30,281 nt of DNA from an uncultured Lachnospiraceae bacterium (GTDB taxonomy: Bacteria; Bacillota; Clostridia; Lachnospirales; Lachnospiraceae). Within the stretch, counting starts at the first letter, position 1. Each line of letters opens with the position of its first letter. Location of the stretch: NCBI GenBank assembly GCA_910576895.1, contig CAJTJZ010000022.1:4303-34583 (forward strand), written 5' to 3'. The notes beneath the pieces are model-generated. The model saw only the letters and a program-made list of their open reading frames with translations. It did no database searches and had not been told where the DNA came from. This document shows positions 17,375 through 24,780 of the stretch, one piece after another. The position numbers were made by a program, and so were the translations under genes.

Positions 17375-17416
17375 CAGATCTGACAAAACTGTCATAATTT
17401 TTTTCTTTCCTTGTCA
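17375..17416. promoter_or_regulatory. Candidate response-regulator operator region upstream of the ABC exporter
   Basis: Within the 148-bp gap, the palindrome CAGATCTG (17375-17382) runs into a perfect dyad TGACA-AAAC-TGTCA (17381-17394). CTGTCA (17389-17394) recurs as TTGTCA (17411-17416), exactly 22 bp, about two helical turns, downstream. OmpR-type regulators bind such direct repeats. No well-spaced -35/-10 pair follows, which would fit an activator-dependent promoter. The binding protein is inferred from neighbourhood. Confidence 0.4.
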
Positions 17417-17502
17417 GGATAGTGTAAGATTCTTCTGTTAAAATATAACCATAAAAATAATGACAAGAAATAATAAGAAAATGGTTAGAAGGAGGAATCG
17501 TT

Positions 17503-18201
17503 ATGAATATCTTGGAAACAAAGGATTTAAAAAAATATTATGGGACAGGTGATAATCAGGTAAAGGCATTAGATAATGTAACATTATCTGTAGAAGAAGG
17601 AGAGCTTGTTGCGATTGTTGGTTGTTCTGGTTCGGGAAAAAGCACCTTGCTTCATATGTTGGGTGGTTTGGATTATCCAACATCAGGGACAGTAAAAGTA
17701 GCAGGCAAAGAGATTTTTCAGTTAAATGAAACAGAGCTTACAATTTTTCGCAGGCGAAGAATTGGATTTGTATTTCAAAATTATAATCTTGTTCCAATTT
17801 TAAGTGTTTATGAAAATATTGTTCTTCCCGTAGAATTAGATGGAAGAAAGCCAGAACAGGCATTTGTAAAAGATGTCCTTCAAACGCTTGGCATTGCAGA
17901 TAAAATTGATCGTTTGCCGGGGCAGCTTTCTGGCGGGCAGCAGCAGCGTGTGGCAATTGCAAGAGCACTTGTAGCAAAGCCAAGTATTTTACTAGCAGAT
18001 GAACCAACTGGAAATTTAGATAGTCGTTCCACACAAGAAGTTTTGGGACTTTTAAAACTCTCTGGAGAACGGTTTCATCAGACAATTATTATGATTACTC
18101 ATAATGAAGCACTTGCTCAGCTTTGTGATCGTGTCATTCATGTAGAGGATGGGAAAATTGTAGATGACAATCGGGAAGAAGGTGATTTTTATGCGAAATA
18201 A
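17503..18201 (+). CDS. ABC transporter ATP-binding protein (MacB/LolD/BceA type)
   Basis: A 232-aa ATPase. Walker A is GCSGSGKST (about 39-47), the Q-loop is FVFQNYNLVP, the signature is LSGGQQQRVAIARAL, Walker B is ILLADEPTGNLDS and the H-loop is MITHNEAL. The GNLDS tail and the short length place it in the MacB/LolD/BceA group that powers FtsX-type permeases. A GGAGG site precedes ATG 17503. The 3' end overlaps the permease start by 11 bp. Probable role: energising removal of antimicrobial peptides or lipid-linked substrates from the membrane. The substrate is not visible in the sequence. Confidence 0.94.
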   Translation: MNILETKDLKKYYGTGDNQVKALDNVTLSVEEGELVAIVGCSGSGKSTLLHMLGGLDYPTSGTVKVAGKEIFQLNETELTIFRRRRIGFVFQNYNLVPILSVYENIVLPVELDGRKPEQAFVKDVLQTLGIADKIDRLPGQLSGGQQQRVAIARALVAKPSILLADEPTGNLDSRSTQEVLGLLKLSGERFHQTIIMITHNEALAQLCDRVIHVEDGKIVDDNREEGDFYAK

Positions 18202-20893
18202 TAATCAGACAGCGATTCGCAGAATTTCTTCCAAAAGCTTAAAAAATAATCGTGTAAGAAATCTATTTGCAATTTCTGCGATTGTTTTGACTTGTATGTT
18301 ATTTACAGCCGTATTTTCTATGTTTGATGGTATGATACAGGCGGCACAAGAAGCAACCATGCATGAAGTAGGAGGACGTTTTCATGCAGGCTTAAAAGAT
18401 GTTACAAAGGAACAATATGAAAAAATAATATCCGATTCTATGGTAAAGAAAAGTAGTTATTCTATTTTTATTGGAGTAGCAGAAAATATAATAAAACGTC
18501 AAACAGAAATACGGTATCTATCGTCAGAAGATGACTTGCCAGATTGGTTTATTACATTAGAAGAAGGAAAAATGCCAGAAAAAGAGAATGAAATTCTTGT
18601 CGATACTTTTGCTATGGATGCTCTTAAAATACCGCATAAAATTGGTGAAAAGATAACACTTGTAATTCCGTTTTTAGGAAAGGAAATAGAAAAAGAATTT
18701 ATTATTAGTGGATATTATGAGGGAGATTCGATTTCTCATGCAAGTGAGCTTTTTATTTCTGAGGACTTTTGGATAACATTAAAAGGCGACTTAACAGATG
18801 CAGATTTTAAAGCATGGGCAGAGGAACATCCAAATGATACTGGAGTTGGAACGATTGCAGGAAATCTCTTTTTTGATAATGCTTCCAATATTGAGAAGAA
18901 AGTAAAAACAGTGATAAGAAATGCAGGATATGAACCGGGAGATGGAGAAGGAGAAATTAATTATGGCGTAAACTGGGCGTATATGTCAAATCGTATGGAA
19001 TCGACAGATCCTTTCTCTGTACTTCTCGTCATTGGAGCATTGCTTGTAATTTTACTTACTGGTTATTTAATTATTTATAATATTTTTCAGATTTCTGTTA
19101 TTAGTGATATTCGCTTTTATGGGCTTTTAAAAACAATTGGAACAACAAAAAAGCAGCTTCAGAGCTTTATTATGCGACAAGTTATTTTGCTTTCTATGGT
19201 TGGGATTCCCATTGGTTTATTGCTTGGATATCTTATTGGCAGAGCAGGTGTTCCGATTGCAATTCGTATGCTTTCTTATGGTGATATGAAATTTTCTCTT
19301 AAATTTGAACCTATGATTTTTATATTTGGAGCATTATTTTCCATCGTAACTGTTTTTTTAAGCTGTAGAAAACCGGGAAAAATTGCTGGCATGGTTTCTC
19401 CAATTGAGGCTGTAAAATTTACAGAAGGAATGGAAATTACAAAAAATCAAGAAGGAAAAAGACAAAAGAGAATAGAAAAAAACGCAAAAAAAGCGATGAA
19501 AAAAAGAAGAAAACATAGGGATTTTAGCTTACTTTCTATGGCATTTGCAAATCTTGGGAGAAATAAGAAAAAAACAAGTGTTGTTATTCTTGCTATTTCT
19601 TTAAGTGTTATTTTATTAACACTCATTATGACAGGGGTAGGAAGTTTTCGGATAGAAAGATTTTTAGAACAAAGAATTGTTGGAGATATTATGCTTGAAA
19701 GTGCAACACTTTCTAATATGGCTGCCAGTGGAGGTGGTTATGAACTTGATAAAGAATATGTGGAACTTGCCAGAGCACAAAAGGGTATTGAACAAGAAAA
19801 TGAAATGTGGGTAAGCTTTAGTAAATCTGTTCGACTAGATGAAGAGGGAAAGAAGCGATATCAGGAATTAGATAAAGAAGGGAAATTGCGTCATGATGAA
19901 TATGAGGATATTCGTATCAAAGATGTTCTTTCCGATGGATTAATGTCTGGAAATGTGTATGGTTATACCGATGAATTGCTTAAAAATGTAAAGGTATTAG
20001 AAGGAAAACTTGATATTGATAAGTTTCAACAGGGTGATTATATATTACTTGCAGAATTTCTTGGAGCAGAAGATCAAGTTTCTTTTAAGGATTCTTTATA
20101 TCATCCGGGAGAAAAAGTAATAATTAGTAGTGTAACAGATAATTCAAAAGAACATGAAGTAAAAGATGAATTAGGAGAAACAATTGATGTTACTTATGAA
20201 GATCGGGAAGAAAAAGAATATGAGGTTATGGCAATTATTGAGTTACCATATAGTATGGATTTGCACCGATATTCTTTCAATGCGATGAGCGTTGTACTTC
20301 CCAAAAAAGAACTTACCAATGAAAATAATGGACTAGAATCTTGTTGTTTTGTACGATCCTTTCAAGTGGAAGAAGAATCTTTAGATGCATTTGAAGCAGC
20401 TATCAAAGATTATACAGAAAATAAAAATATGTATATGTCATATACTTCCAAGCATTCTCTAGAAGAACAATTTATGGGAATGATAAATACCGTTGGAATT
20501 ATTGGAATTGTGCTTGCTGCTGTTATTGCCTTTATTGGCATTTTAAATTTTATTAATGCTGTATTTACTGGGATTATTTCTAGGAAACGGGAATTTGCTA
20601 TGTTGCAAAGTATTGGCATGACAGCAAGGCAGCTCCAGATTATGATGATTTGTGAAGGAGTCAGTTATGTAGTAATTGCTGGTATAATTAGTTTTTGTCT
20701 TGGTAGTTTGTTTGCATATCTTGTTTTAAGTGCTTTAAATAATGTGATTGTTTGCTTTGAATATCGTTTTCAAATTCAACCATTTTTCATTATGTTTCCA
20801 ATTTTAACGATTGTTGCAGTTATAACACCAATGATATCGTTTCGATTGCTTCAAAAACATAGTGTTGTAGAACGATTAAGAGAAGCAGAATAA
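18191..20893 (+). CDS. FtsX-family ABC transporter permease, duplicated MacB-like type
   Basis: A 900-aa integral membrane protein with two FtsX units. The first has a membrane segment at about 25-45, a large outer loop, then segments near 274-300, 325-350 and 373-393. A basic cytoplasmic stretch (about 430-455) follows. The second has a segment near 461-483, a second large outer domain, then segments near 762-792, 815-850 and 862-885. The start at 18191 has GAAGGTGA in front; an in-frame ATG at 18164 lies inside the ATPase gene and has none. At 900 aa it is longer than a BceB permease (about 650 aa), so it is not a plain BceB. It forms an exporter with the preceding ATPase and is probably controlled by the two-component pair upstream. 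Confidence 0.9.
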   Translation: MRNNNQTAIRRISSKSLKNNRVRNLFAISAIVLTCMLFTAVFSMFDGMIQAAQEATMHEVGGRFHAGLKDVTKEQYEKIISDSMVKKSSYSIFIGVAENIIKRQTEIRYLSSEDDLPDWFITLEEGKMPEKENEILVDTFAMDALKIPHKIGEKITLVIPFLGKEIEKEFIISGYYEGDSISHASELFISEDFWITLKGDLTDADFKAWAEEHPNDTGVGTIAGNLFFDNASNIEKKVKTVIRNAGYEPGDGEGEINYGVNWAYMSNRMESTDPFSVLLVIGALLVILLTGYLIIYNIFQISVISDIRFYGLLKTIGTTKKQLQSFIMRQVILLSMVGIPIGLLLGYLIGRAGVPIAIRMLSYGDMKFSLKFEPMIFIFGALFSIVTVFLSCRKPGKIAGMVSPIEAVKFTEGMEITKNQEGKRQKRIEKNAKKAMKKRRKHRDFSLLSMAFANLGRNKKKTSVVILAISLSVILLTLIMTGVGSFRIERFLEQRIVGDIMLESATLSNMAASGGGYELDKEYVELARAQKGIEQENEMWVSFSKSVRLDEEGKKRYQELDKEGKLRHDEYEDIRIKDVLSDGLMSGNVYGYTDELLKNVKVLEGKLDIDKFQQGDYILLAEFLGAEDQVSFKDSLYHPGEKVIISSVTDNSKEHEVKDELGETIDVTYEDREEKEYEVMAIIELPYSMDLHRYSFNAMSVVLPKKELTNENNGLESCCFVRSFQVEEESLDAFEAAIKDYTENKNMYMSYTSKHSLEEQFMGMINTVGIIGIVLAAVIAFIGILNFINAVFTGIISRKREFAMLQSIGMTARQLQIMMICEGVSYVVIAGIISFCLGSLFAYLVLSALNNVIVCFEYRFQIQPFFIMFPILTIVAVITPMISFRLLQKHSVVERLREAE

Positions 20894-20906
20894 AAAGTGG
20901 GTATAT

Positions 20907-20941
20907 AAAAGGGGCTGTTAGATCTTGTAGTAGCTCCTTTT
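20907..20941. terminator. Hairpin terminator after the ABC permease gene; near-copy of the hairpin at 22011
   Basis: AAAAGGGGCT (20907-20916) pairs with AGCTCCTTTT (20932-20941), with one G-T wobble and a 15-nt loop. It lies 14 bp after the permease stop, and the right arm ends in a short T-run. The sequence recurs with five substitutions over its first 32 positions at 22009-22040. Confidence 0.6.
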
Positions 20942-21060
20942 AAGAAACTATAGGATAAATTTATAAGATTGCATATTATAAGTACAAAATGTTTGATAAA
21001 CAAGCTTAAATTAATTTTATGAAAACTGCTAAAAGAAAATTTTAAAAGAAATTTGATATC

Positions 21061-21089
21061 TTTACAAAGGATAAAAAATGTGTTATTAT
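21061..21089 (+). promoter_or_regulatory. Sigma-A-type promoter ahead of the transposase relic and the 92-aa gene
   Basis: TTTACA (21061-21066) and TATTAT (21084-21089) are separated by 17 nt. The expected transcript starts near 21096 and has a leader of about 110 nt to the 92-aa gene. It sits in the 315-bp gap 20894-21208, whose other contents are the hairpin at 20907 and the transposase relic at 21112. I saw nothing else in 20942-21060. Confidence 0.5.
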
Positions 21090-21111
21090 AAAAAAAGAAA
21101 GAGAAATTTTT

Positions 21112-21195
21112 ATAAGAAAACAGTATCCAAGTGATATCACCAGAGAATAATTTGAACAAATTTGTAGAGACTTACAACTTCTCAGATTAGAAAGG
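21112..21195 (+). pseudogene. Relic of an IS transposase N-terminus (IS5-type)
   Basis: In this frame the bases read IRKQYPSDITRE, stop, then FEQICRDLQLLRLER, stop. The YPSDITREQFEQI pattern is the hallmark N-terminus of many Firmicute IS5-type transposases. Here a TAA (21148-21150) replaces the expected glutamine codon, and the match fades after about 27 codons. It is too short to be functional. It lies just downstream of a promoter and directly upstream of the 92-aa gene, so it marks an old insertion point. Confidence 0.6.
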
Positions 21196-21208
21196 TAGGC
21201 AGATTATT

Positions 21209-21487
21209 ATGAAAGAATTAAAAATTGGGGAGAGGTATACTTGGGATGAAGTAAAAGAAGCTTATCCAGGGATGTGGATAAGAATGTCAGAATGTAATTT
21301 AACAATAGGTTCTGGAATTATAGATGGCATTTTAATTGGTGTATATAATGATGATGAATCAATTAATGTTGAAATAAAAATGTTGAGTGAAAAATCTAAT
21401 GATAAATTACGTAGAACAGCATTTGATATGGGTATTGGTGTAATTGATTGTTTAAATGCAGAAATGGAGGTTAGAAATGAACCTTGA
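21209..21487 (+). CDS. Hypothetical 92-aa protein, upstream partner of the retropepsin-like gene
   Basis: I do not recognise this family. The sequence begins MKELKIGERYTWDEVKEAYP and continues with a Gly-rich, strand-like section (TIGSGIIDGILIGVY) and an acidic patch (NDDESINVE). It looks like a small soluble alpha/beta protein with no signal peptide or membrane segment. An AAAGGTAGG site precedes ATG 21209. Its 3' end overlaps the next gene by 11 bp, so the two are translationally coupled and probably work together. Position between two repeated hairpins and next to a transposase relic suggests acquisition as a small cassette. Confidence 0.7.
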   Translation: MKELKIGERYTWDEVKEAYPGMWIRMSECNLTIGSGIIDGILIGVYNDDESINVEIKMLSEKSNDKLRRTAFDMGIGVIDCLNAEMEVRNEP

Positions 21488-22010
21488 ATTTAATACAATA
21501 CCTGGAGAAATTAAGCCAGTTATAGACTATAAAGGTATCAATATATTATTTGACACTGGAGCGGGAACTCCAGTGTGGAGCAGAGGTATAGAACTTTTTA
21601 AAATACATTTTCCAGATGCTGTGAAAAAGAATTATAAATTTATATTAAGTGGTTTTGGTAGGAGTCAAGATGAGTTAATTGAATTTTTGCGTGAATTCAG
21701 TTGTGTAGATAATGTTAATAGTGATTTTCTCGCAGATGTTTATTCTATTCCATCATTTGTTTTGGAATCGAAAGGTGGTCACATCGAATGGAAAAACTTA
21801 AATGTTGCTGTAACGAATCGTAAAGCTCAAGGTTATCATTTAATATTGCCATCGCCTATGTTTGGAGGTATGATTTTGTCGTATGCACAGGATGAACTTT
21901 TTCATAAAATTGTAATTAATAGTCCTGTAGAGACTAAGTACACTTTCATAAAATTGATTGATAGAAATGATAGTAAAATGTTAAGTTTTATCTATACGCA
22001 AGAGCAATAA
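21477..22010 (+). CDS. Retropepsin-like (clan AA) aspartic protease candidate
   Basis: A 177-aa protein with the motif ILFDTGAGTPVW, in which D26-T27-G28-A29 matches the catalytic Asp-Thr/Ser-Gly-Ala of retropepsin-type aspartic proteases. LILPSPMFGGMIL (about 122-134) is a plausible counterpart of the second hydrophobic-hydrophobic-Gly element that supports the active site. One DTG motif implies an active homodimer if it is a protease. No signal peptide is visible. GGAGG lies 6 bp before ATG 21477; an in-frame ATG at 21456 lacks a site. It overlaps the 92-aa gene by 11 bp, so that protein could be its substrate, inhibitor or partner. The rest of the sequence is unfamiliar, so the assignment rests on the two motifs. 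Confidence 0.6.
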   Translation: MNLEFNTIPGEIKPVIDYKGINILFDTGAGTPVWSRGIELFKIHFPDAVKKNYKFILSGFGRSQDELIEFLREFSCVDNVNSDFLADVYSIPSFVLESKGGHIEWKNLNVAVTNRKAQGYHLILPSPMFGGMILSYAQDELFHKIVINSPVETKYTFIKLIDRNDSKMLSFIYTQEQ

Positions 22011-22042
22011 AAGGGGCTGCTGGATATTGTGGCAGCTCCCTT
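22011..22042. terminator. Hairpin terminator between convergent genes (retropepsin-like and blaR1)
   Basis: AAGGGGCTGC (22011-22020) pairs with GCAGCTCCCTT (22032-22042) with one bulged base and an 11-nt loop. On the minus strand the stem is followed by TTTTATT, as expected for ending the blaR1 transcript, whose stop is at 22068. It also follows directly on the stop of the retropepsin-like gene. It is a near-copy of the hairpin at 20907. Confidence 0.65.
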
Positions 22043-22067
22043 AAGTTGATATCAATATTCTTTTTAA

Positions 22068-24188
22068 TTAATTTGCTTTTAACTGTTTTTTACTTGCCTC
22101 ATATCTTATAATCATATTTCTTGATAACTGTATTAGAAAAGTATTTTTGTTATCATCAATAAAGGAAGCATAATCTTTTGTATCAACACCATAATGATAT
22201 CCAGCATAAATTTGTTTAAATTTAATATCACTTTTATCTACGTTTCTATGAAGAAATTCTGATTCAAATGCAATAATTAATTCTTTTGCCTGATTTTTTG
22301 TAATACGATCTTCAGGTAATGCATCTACAAAGCCATATTCTTTACTAACATATTGTGCAAGTTCTGCTCCCTGATAGGAAAAATCAAGCCGCATAGTAAT
22401 ATCATCGCTAGATTCTGCATTACCTAAACAATAGGTATTGTCTATAATACGCCAAATTCCTTTTTCTTTTGCTTCTTTTACAACAGCCTCTGGCATTATG
22501 TTTTCTATAGAAGTCATTAAATCGGATAGGGGCGATGTTTGTGCTGCTGTATAAACGTTGGTGTTTGTGTCAACAGGTATTAACTGAACAACAGAAACTG
22601 TTTGTTTTTCTACACCATTTTCTCCTAATGCCTGATAGGTAATAAGACCATTTTTACATTTAAAATTTTTAGAGTAATCATCAGGAATGGTAACTAAATA
22701 TTTTTTATCTCCAGAGAATTGATAACGTGCAATTGTTCCATCTTCATTTACAGTATAAAATTGATAAGACATAAAGTTCCCAAGGGAAGGAGGTGTTGCC
22801 TGTCCCTGCCCTAAAGCAAAATCATCTTTTTCGCCATCATTATTATAGTCTTTTACAATTAATTTAAATCCTTCTTGTGGATAGGCAAGAGTATCTGTAA
22901 AATCAAAGGTAAGAGGATAGGTGGCATATTCTATATTATCACGAGAAGTTTTTAACTCAAATTTTCCTTGATATATTCCAAGCTCTAAATCATTTTTATC
23001 TAAAGGTTCTTCTGCAAGATAAACAAGATCTACTTGATATCCATGAATTTCGCAGGATGTAATAACGATTTCTTTTTTTTGTTTCTTTGTTTCTTTTTGT
23101 TTTTGTTCTTTTGTTTGTTGTTTTTTTGTTTCCTTTTGCTTTGCATCTGTTAGGCAAGCTGTTCCTACAATTGCAATAAGGATAATTGCAAAAATGCCAA
23201 TCCATTTTCCATGTTTTTTAAAATTTAACACATTCTTCACTCGCTTTCTTGTATTAGTTTCTCCAAATGCCAGTAGATTTCCTACAGTTATGTTTCGTTG
23301 ATTTGTAGCAAATCCTAATAATGATCTACTGTATTCCTTGCGAATATCTTCTGTCATATCTTGTAATACATATTCATCACAGCTCATTTCCATATCTTGT
23401 ATCATACAAAAATAGGAAAGCCATACAAGCGGATGAAACCAATAAATGCAAACAAGGAGGAAGGCAGCAGGTTTTATAAGATAATCTTTTCGTTTAATGT
23501 GATACTGTTCATGCTTTAAAATATAATTTTGTTCTTCTTTATCTAATCGAAATGGAATATAAATTTTAGGATGAAAAATTCCAATGACAAAAGGAGATGG
23601 AATATTTTCACATTCATAAATATTTTTTTGATAACGTACTGCGGTTTTTAATTGTTTTTTTATACAGATGGTTGTATAAAAATTCCAGAAAAAGATAAGT
23701 GTCATACCAAGTATCCAAAGAATTGCTCCATATTTAATGATAGGATTTTTTTGTTTTTTAAAAGAAGTATTTCTTTGCGTATTTGCATGTTCTTTTTTTG
23801 GTGGTATTGATAGCGTTGTATTAATATTATTATTTATTATATTAGGATTGTTATTGTTATCTTTATCAATAAGGTTATTAGGAAGTGGTTTATTGTTAGA
23901 AGAATCCCTAAAAAAATTTTCATCTTCTATTGTTTTATTTTTTATTTTGAAAGAATCGTTTTTCATGGAAATTATATTTGTAATATCAATTTCAATGAAA
24001 TTAAATAAACTAATGGGGGAAGAAATTGCAAAAGGACAAAGTAAACGTATTCCAACAATAAGCCATAGGAAATATAAATATTTTTTTGGCAAAGGATACA
24101 ATATCCTTCGAATAAGTAAAACGGTAATAATAACAAAAGAAGCAGTAATACTCCTATTTAAAAGATTTGTAAATATTTGATATAACAT
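22068..24188 (-). CDS. BlaR1/MecR1-type M56 membrane metallopeptidase with a non-PBP sensor domain
   Basis: A 706-aa regulatory protease. The M56 part has membrane segments near 14-30, 36-62, 152-175 and 240-262, the zinc motif H226-E-Q-Y-H230 and EMSCDEYVL (267-275). An Asn-rich low-complexity stretch (about 96-123) interrupts an outer or loop region. A further segment (about 328-346) leads to a Lys/Gln/Glu-rich linker and an outer domain of about 330 residues. That domain has a calcium-loop pattern, DYNNDGEKD (447-455), as in FG-GAP repeats. It has no SxxK-type penicillin-binding motif, so the signal is probably not a beta-lactam bound covalently. AAAGGAGGGA precedes the start. blaI lies 26 bp upstream. 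On a signal the family cleaves the repressor directly or indirectly. Confidence 0.85.
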   Translation of the reverse strand: MLYQIFTNLLNRSITASFVIITVLLIRRILYPLPKKYLYFLWLIVGIRLLCPFAISSPISLFNFIEIDITNIISMKNDSFKIKNKTIEDENFFRDSSNNKPLPNNLIDKDNNNNPNIINNNINTTLSIPPKKEHANTQRNTSFKKQKNPIIKYGAILWILGMTLIFFWNFYTTICIKKQLKTAVRYQKNIYECENIPSPFVIGIFHPKIYIPFRLDKEEQNYILKHEQYHIKRKDYLIKPAAFLLVCIYWFHPLVWLSYFCMIQDMEMSCDEYVLQDMTEDIRKEYSRSLLGFATNQRNITVGNLLAFGETNTRKRVKNVLNFKKHGKWIGIFAIILIAIVGTACLTDAKQKETKKQQTKEQKQKETKKQKKEIVITSCEIHGYQVDLVYLAEEPLDKNDLELGIYQGKFELKTSRDNIEYATYPLTFDFTDTLAYPQEGFKLIVKDYNNDGEKDDFALGQGQATPPSLGNFMSYQFYTVNEDGTIARYQFSGDKKYLVTIPDDYSKNFKCKNGLITYQALGENGVEKQTVSVVQLIPVDTNTNVYTAAQTSPLSDLMTSIENIMPEAVVKEAKEKGIWRIIDNTYCLGNAESSDDITMRLDFSYQGAELAQYVSKEYGFVDALPEDRITKNQAKELIIAFESEFLHRNVDKSDIKFKQIYAGYHYGVDTKDYASFIDDNKNTFLIQLSRNMIIRYEASKKQLKAN

Positions 24189-24214
24189 TTTTTCCCTCCT
24201 TTTGTATTTCGTTT

Positions 24215-24580
24215 TTATGATTTTTCACTATGTTGATCAATTAAGGCTTTAATTTTTTCTGCTTCCTTTGCTGAAATTTTTTTTCCTCCTAAAAAGGCAG
24301 TTAGAAATTGTGGAAGCGAACCACCAAAAGTTCTTTCTACAAAATAAGCAGATTCATCTTTTTGTACTTGTTCCTTGTTTATTAAAACGGAAACAATAGC
24401 ATTTTCATTTTTAATATACCCTTTTTGTGATAGTTTTTTAATGGTGGTATACGTAGTTGATTTTTTCCATCCTAAGATGGTATTGCATAACGTTACTAAT
24501 GTGCCAGAATTGACAGGTGCATGTTCCCATACAATTAGCATAAAACGATAATCACTATCGCATAGTTTTAAATATTCCAT
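24215..24580 (-). CDS. blaI: BlaI/MecI/CopY-family transcriptional repressor
   Basis: A 121-aa winged-helix repressor. The N-terminal domain (about 1-75) has the family pattern: CDSDYRFMLIVWEHAPVNSG, the recognition region around GWKKSTTYTTIKKLSQKGYI, then the wing. The C-terminal helical part (about 85-118) is for dimerisation and includes the usual proteolysis-sensitive region. An AAAGG site lies about 11 bp before the start. It is the first gene of a two-gene operon with the M56 peptidase. The predicted -10 box of its promoter lies inside one of two tandem dyads, so autoregulation is likely. Target genes other than its own operon are not obvious. Confidence 0.88.
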   Translation of the reverse strand: MEYLKLCDSDYRFMLIVWEHAPVNSGTLVTLCNTILGWKKSTTYTTIKKLSQKGYIKNENAIVSVLINKEQVQKDESAYFVERTFGGSLPQFLTAFLGGKKISAKEAEKIKALIDQHSEKS

Positions 24581-24650
24581 AAATTAAAATACCTTTCCTG
24601 TTACAACTATGTATTAATTCTATAGATATAACAGTTCCTTTCTTAAGATT

Positions 24651-24699
24651 GGTCTATTGTCATAGACTTATATTGCTTTTAAGTCTACAACAATAGACC
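24651..24699. promoter_or_regulatory. Tandem dyad operators, probably for the BlaI-type repressor
   Basis: Two 16-bp dyads face each other: GTCTAT-TGTC-ATAGAC (24652-24667, perfect 6-bp arms) and GTCTAC-AACA-ATAGAC (24683-24698, one mismatch). Taken together, the two 19-bp blocks 24651-24669 and 24681-24699 are also inverted copies of each other with two mismatches. The centres lie 31 bp apart, close to three helical turns. The second dyad covers the predicted blaI -10 box. BlaI-family repressors bind short dyads of this size. Confidence 0.75.
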
Positions 24700-24710
24700 T
24701 AATTTGTCAA
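24682..24710 (-). promoter_or_regulatory. Promoter of the blaI-blaR1 operon
   Basis: On the minus strand, a perfect TTGACA (plus 24705-24710) and TAGACT (plus 24682-24687) are 17 nt apart. The -10 box lies within the second dyad, and the first dyad lies in the early transcribed region. A bound repressor would block initiation. Confidence 0.65.
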
Positions 24711-24725
24711 GTGTTTTTTATGATA

Positions 24726-24754
24726 TTGATTTTATTTTTTGTATTTTGTATAAT
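24726..24754 (+). promoter_or_regulatory. Promoter of the metal-transport/larB operon
   Basis: TTGATT (24726-24731) and a perfect TATAAT (24749-24754) are 17 nt apart. The start point should fall near 24761, only about 20 nt before the ATG, leaving room for the AAAGGAGG site but for no riboswitch. The -35 box lies 27 bp from the second BlaI-type dyad. Confidence 0.75.
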
Positions 24755-24780
24755 AGGAAAAAAAAGGAGGAACAAAAAAT

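Noticed and set aside
17437..17449. Small dyad GTTA-AAATA-TAAC upstream of the ABC genes
   Set aside because: Four-base arms are expected by chance at this base composition.
22996..23205. Separate Lys/Thr-rich small ORF inside blaR1
   Set aside because: It is a frame shadow of the Lys/Gln/Glu linker of blaR1, with no ribosome site.
24581..24780. Cobalamin or nickel riboswitch upstream of cbiM
   Set aside because: The promoter at 24726-24754 leaves only about 20 nt of leader; the strong symmetry upstream is two repressor dyads, not a riboswitch fold.
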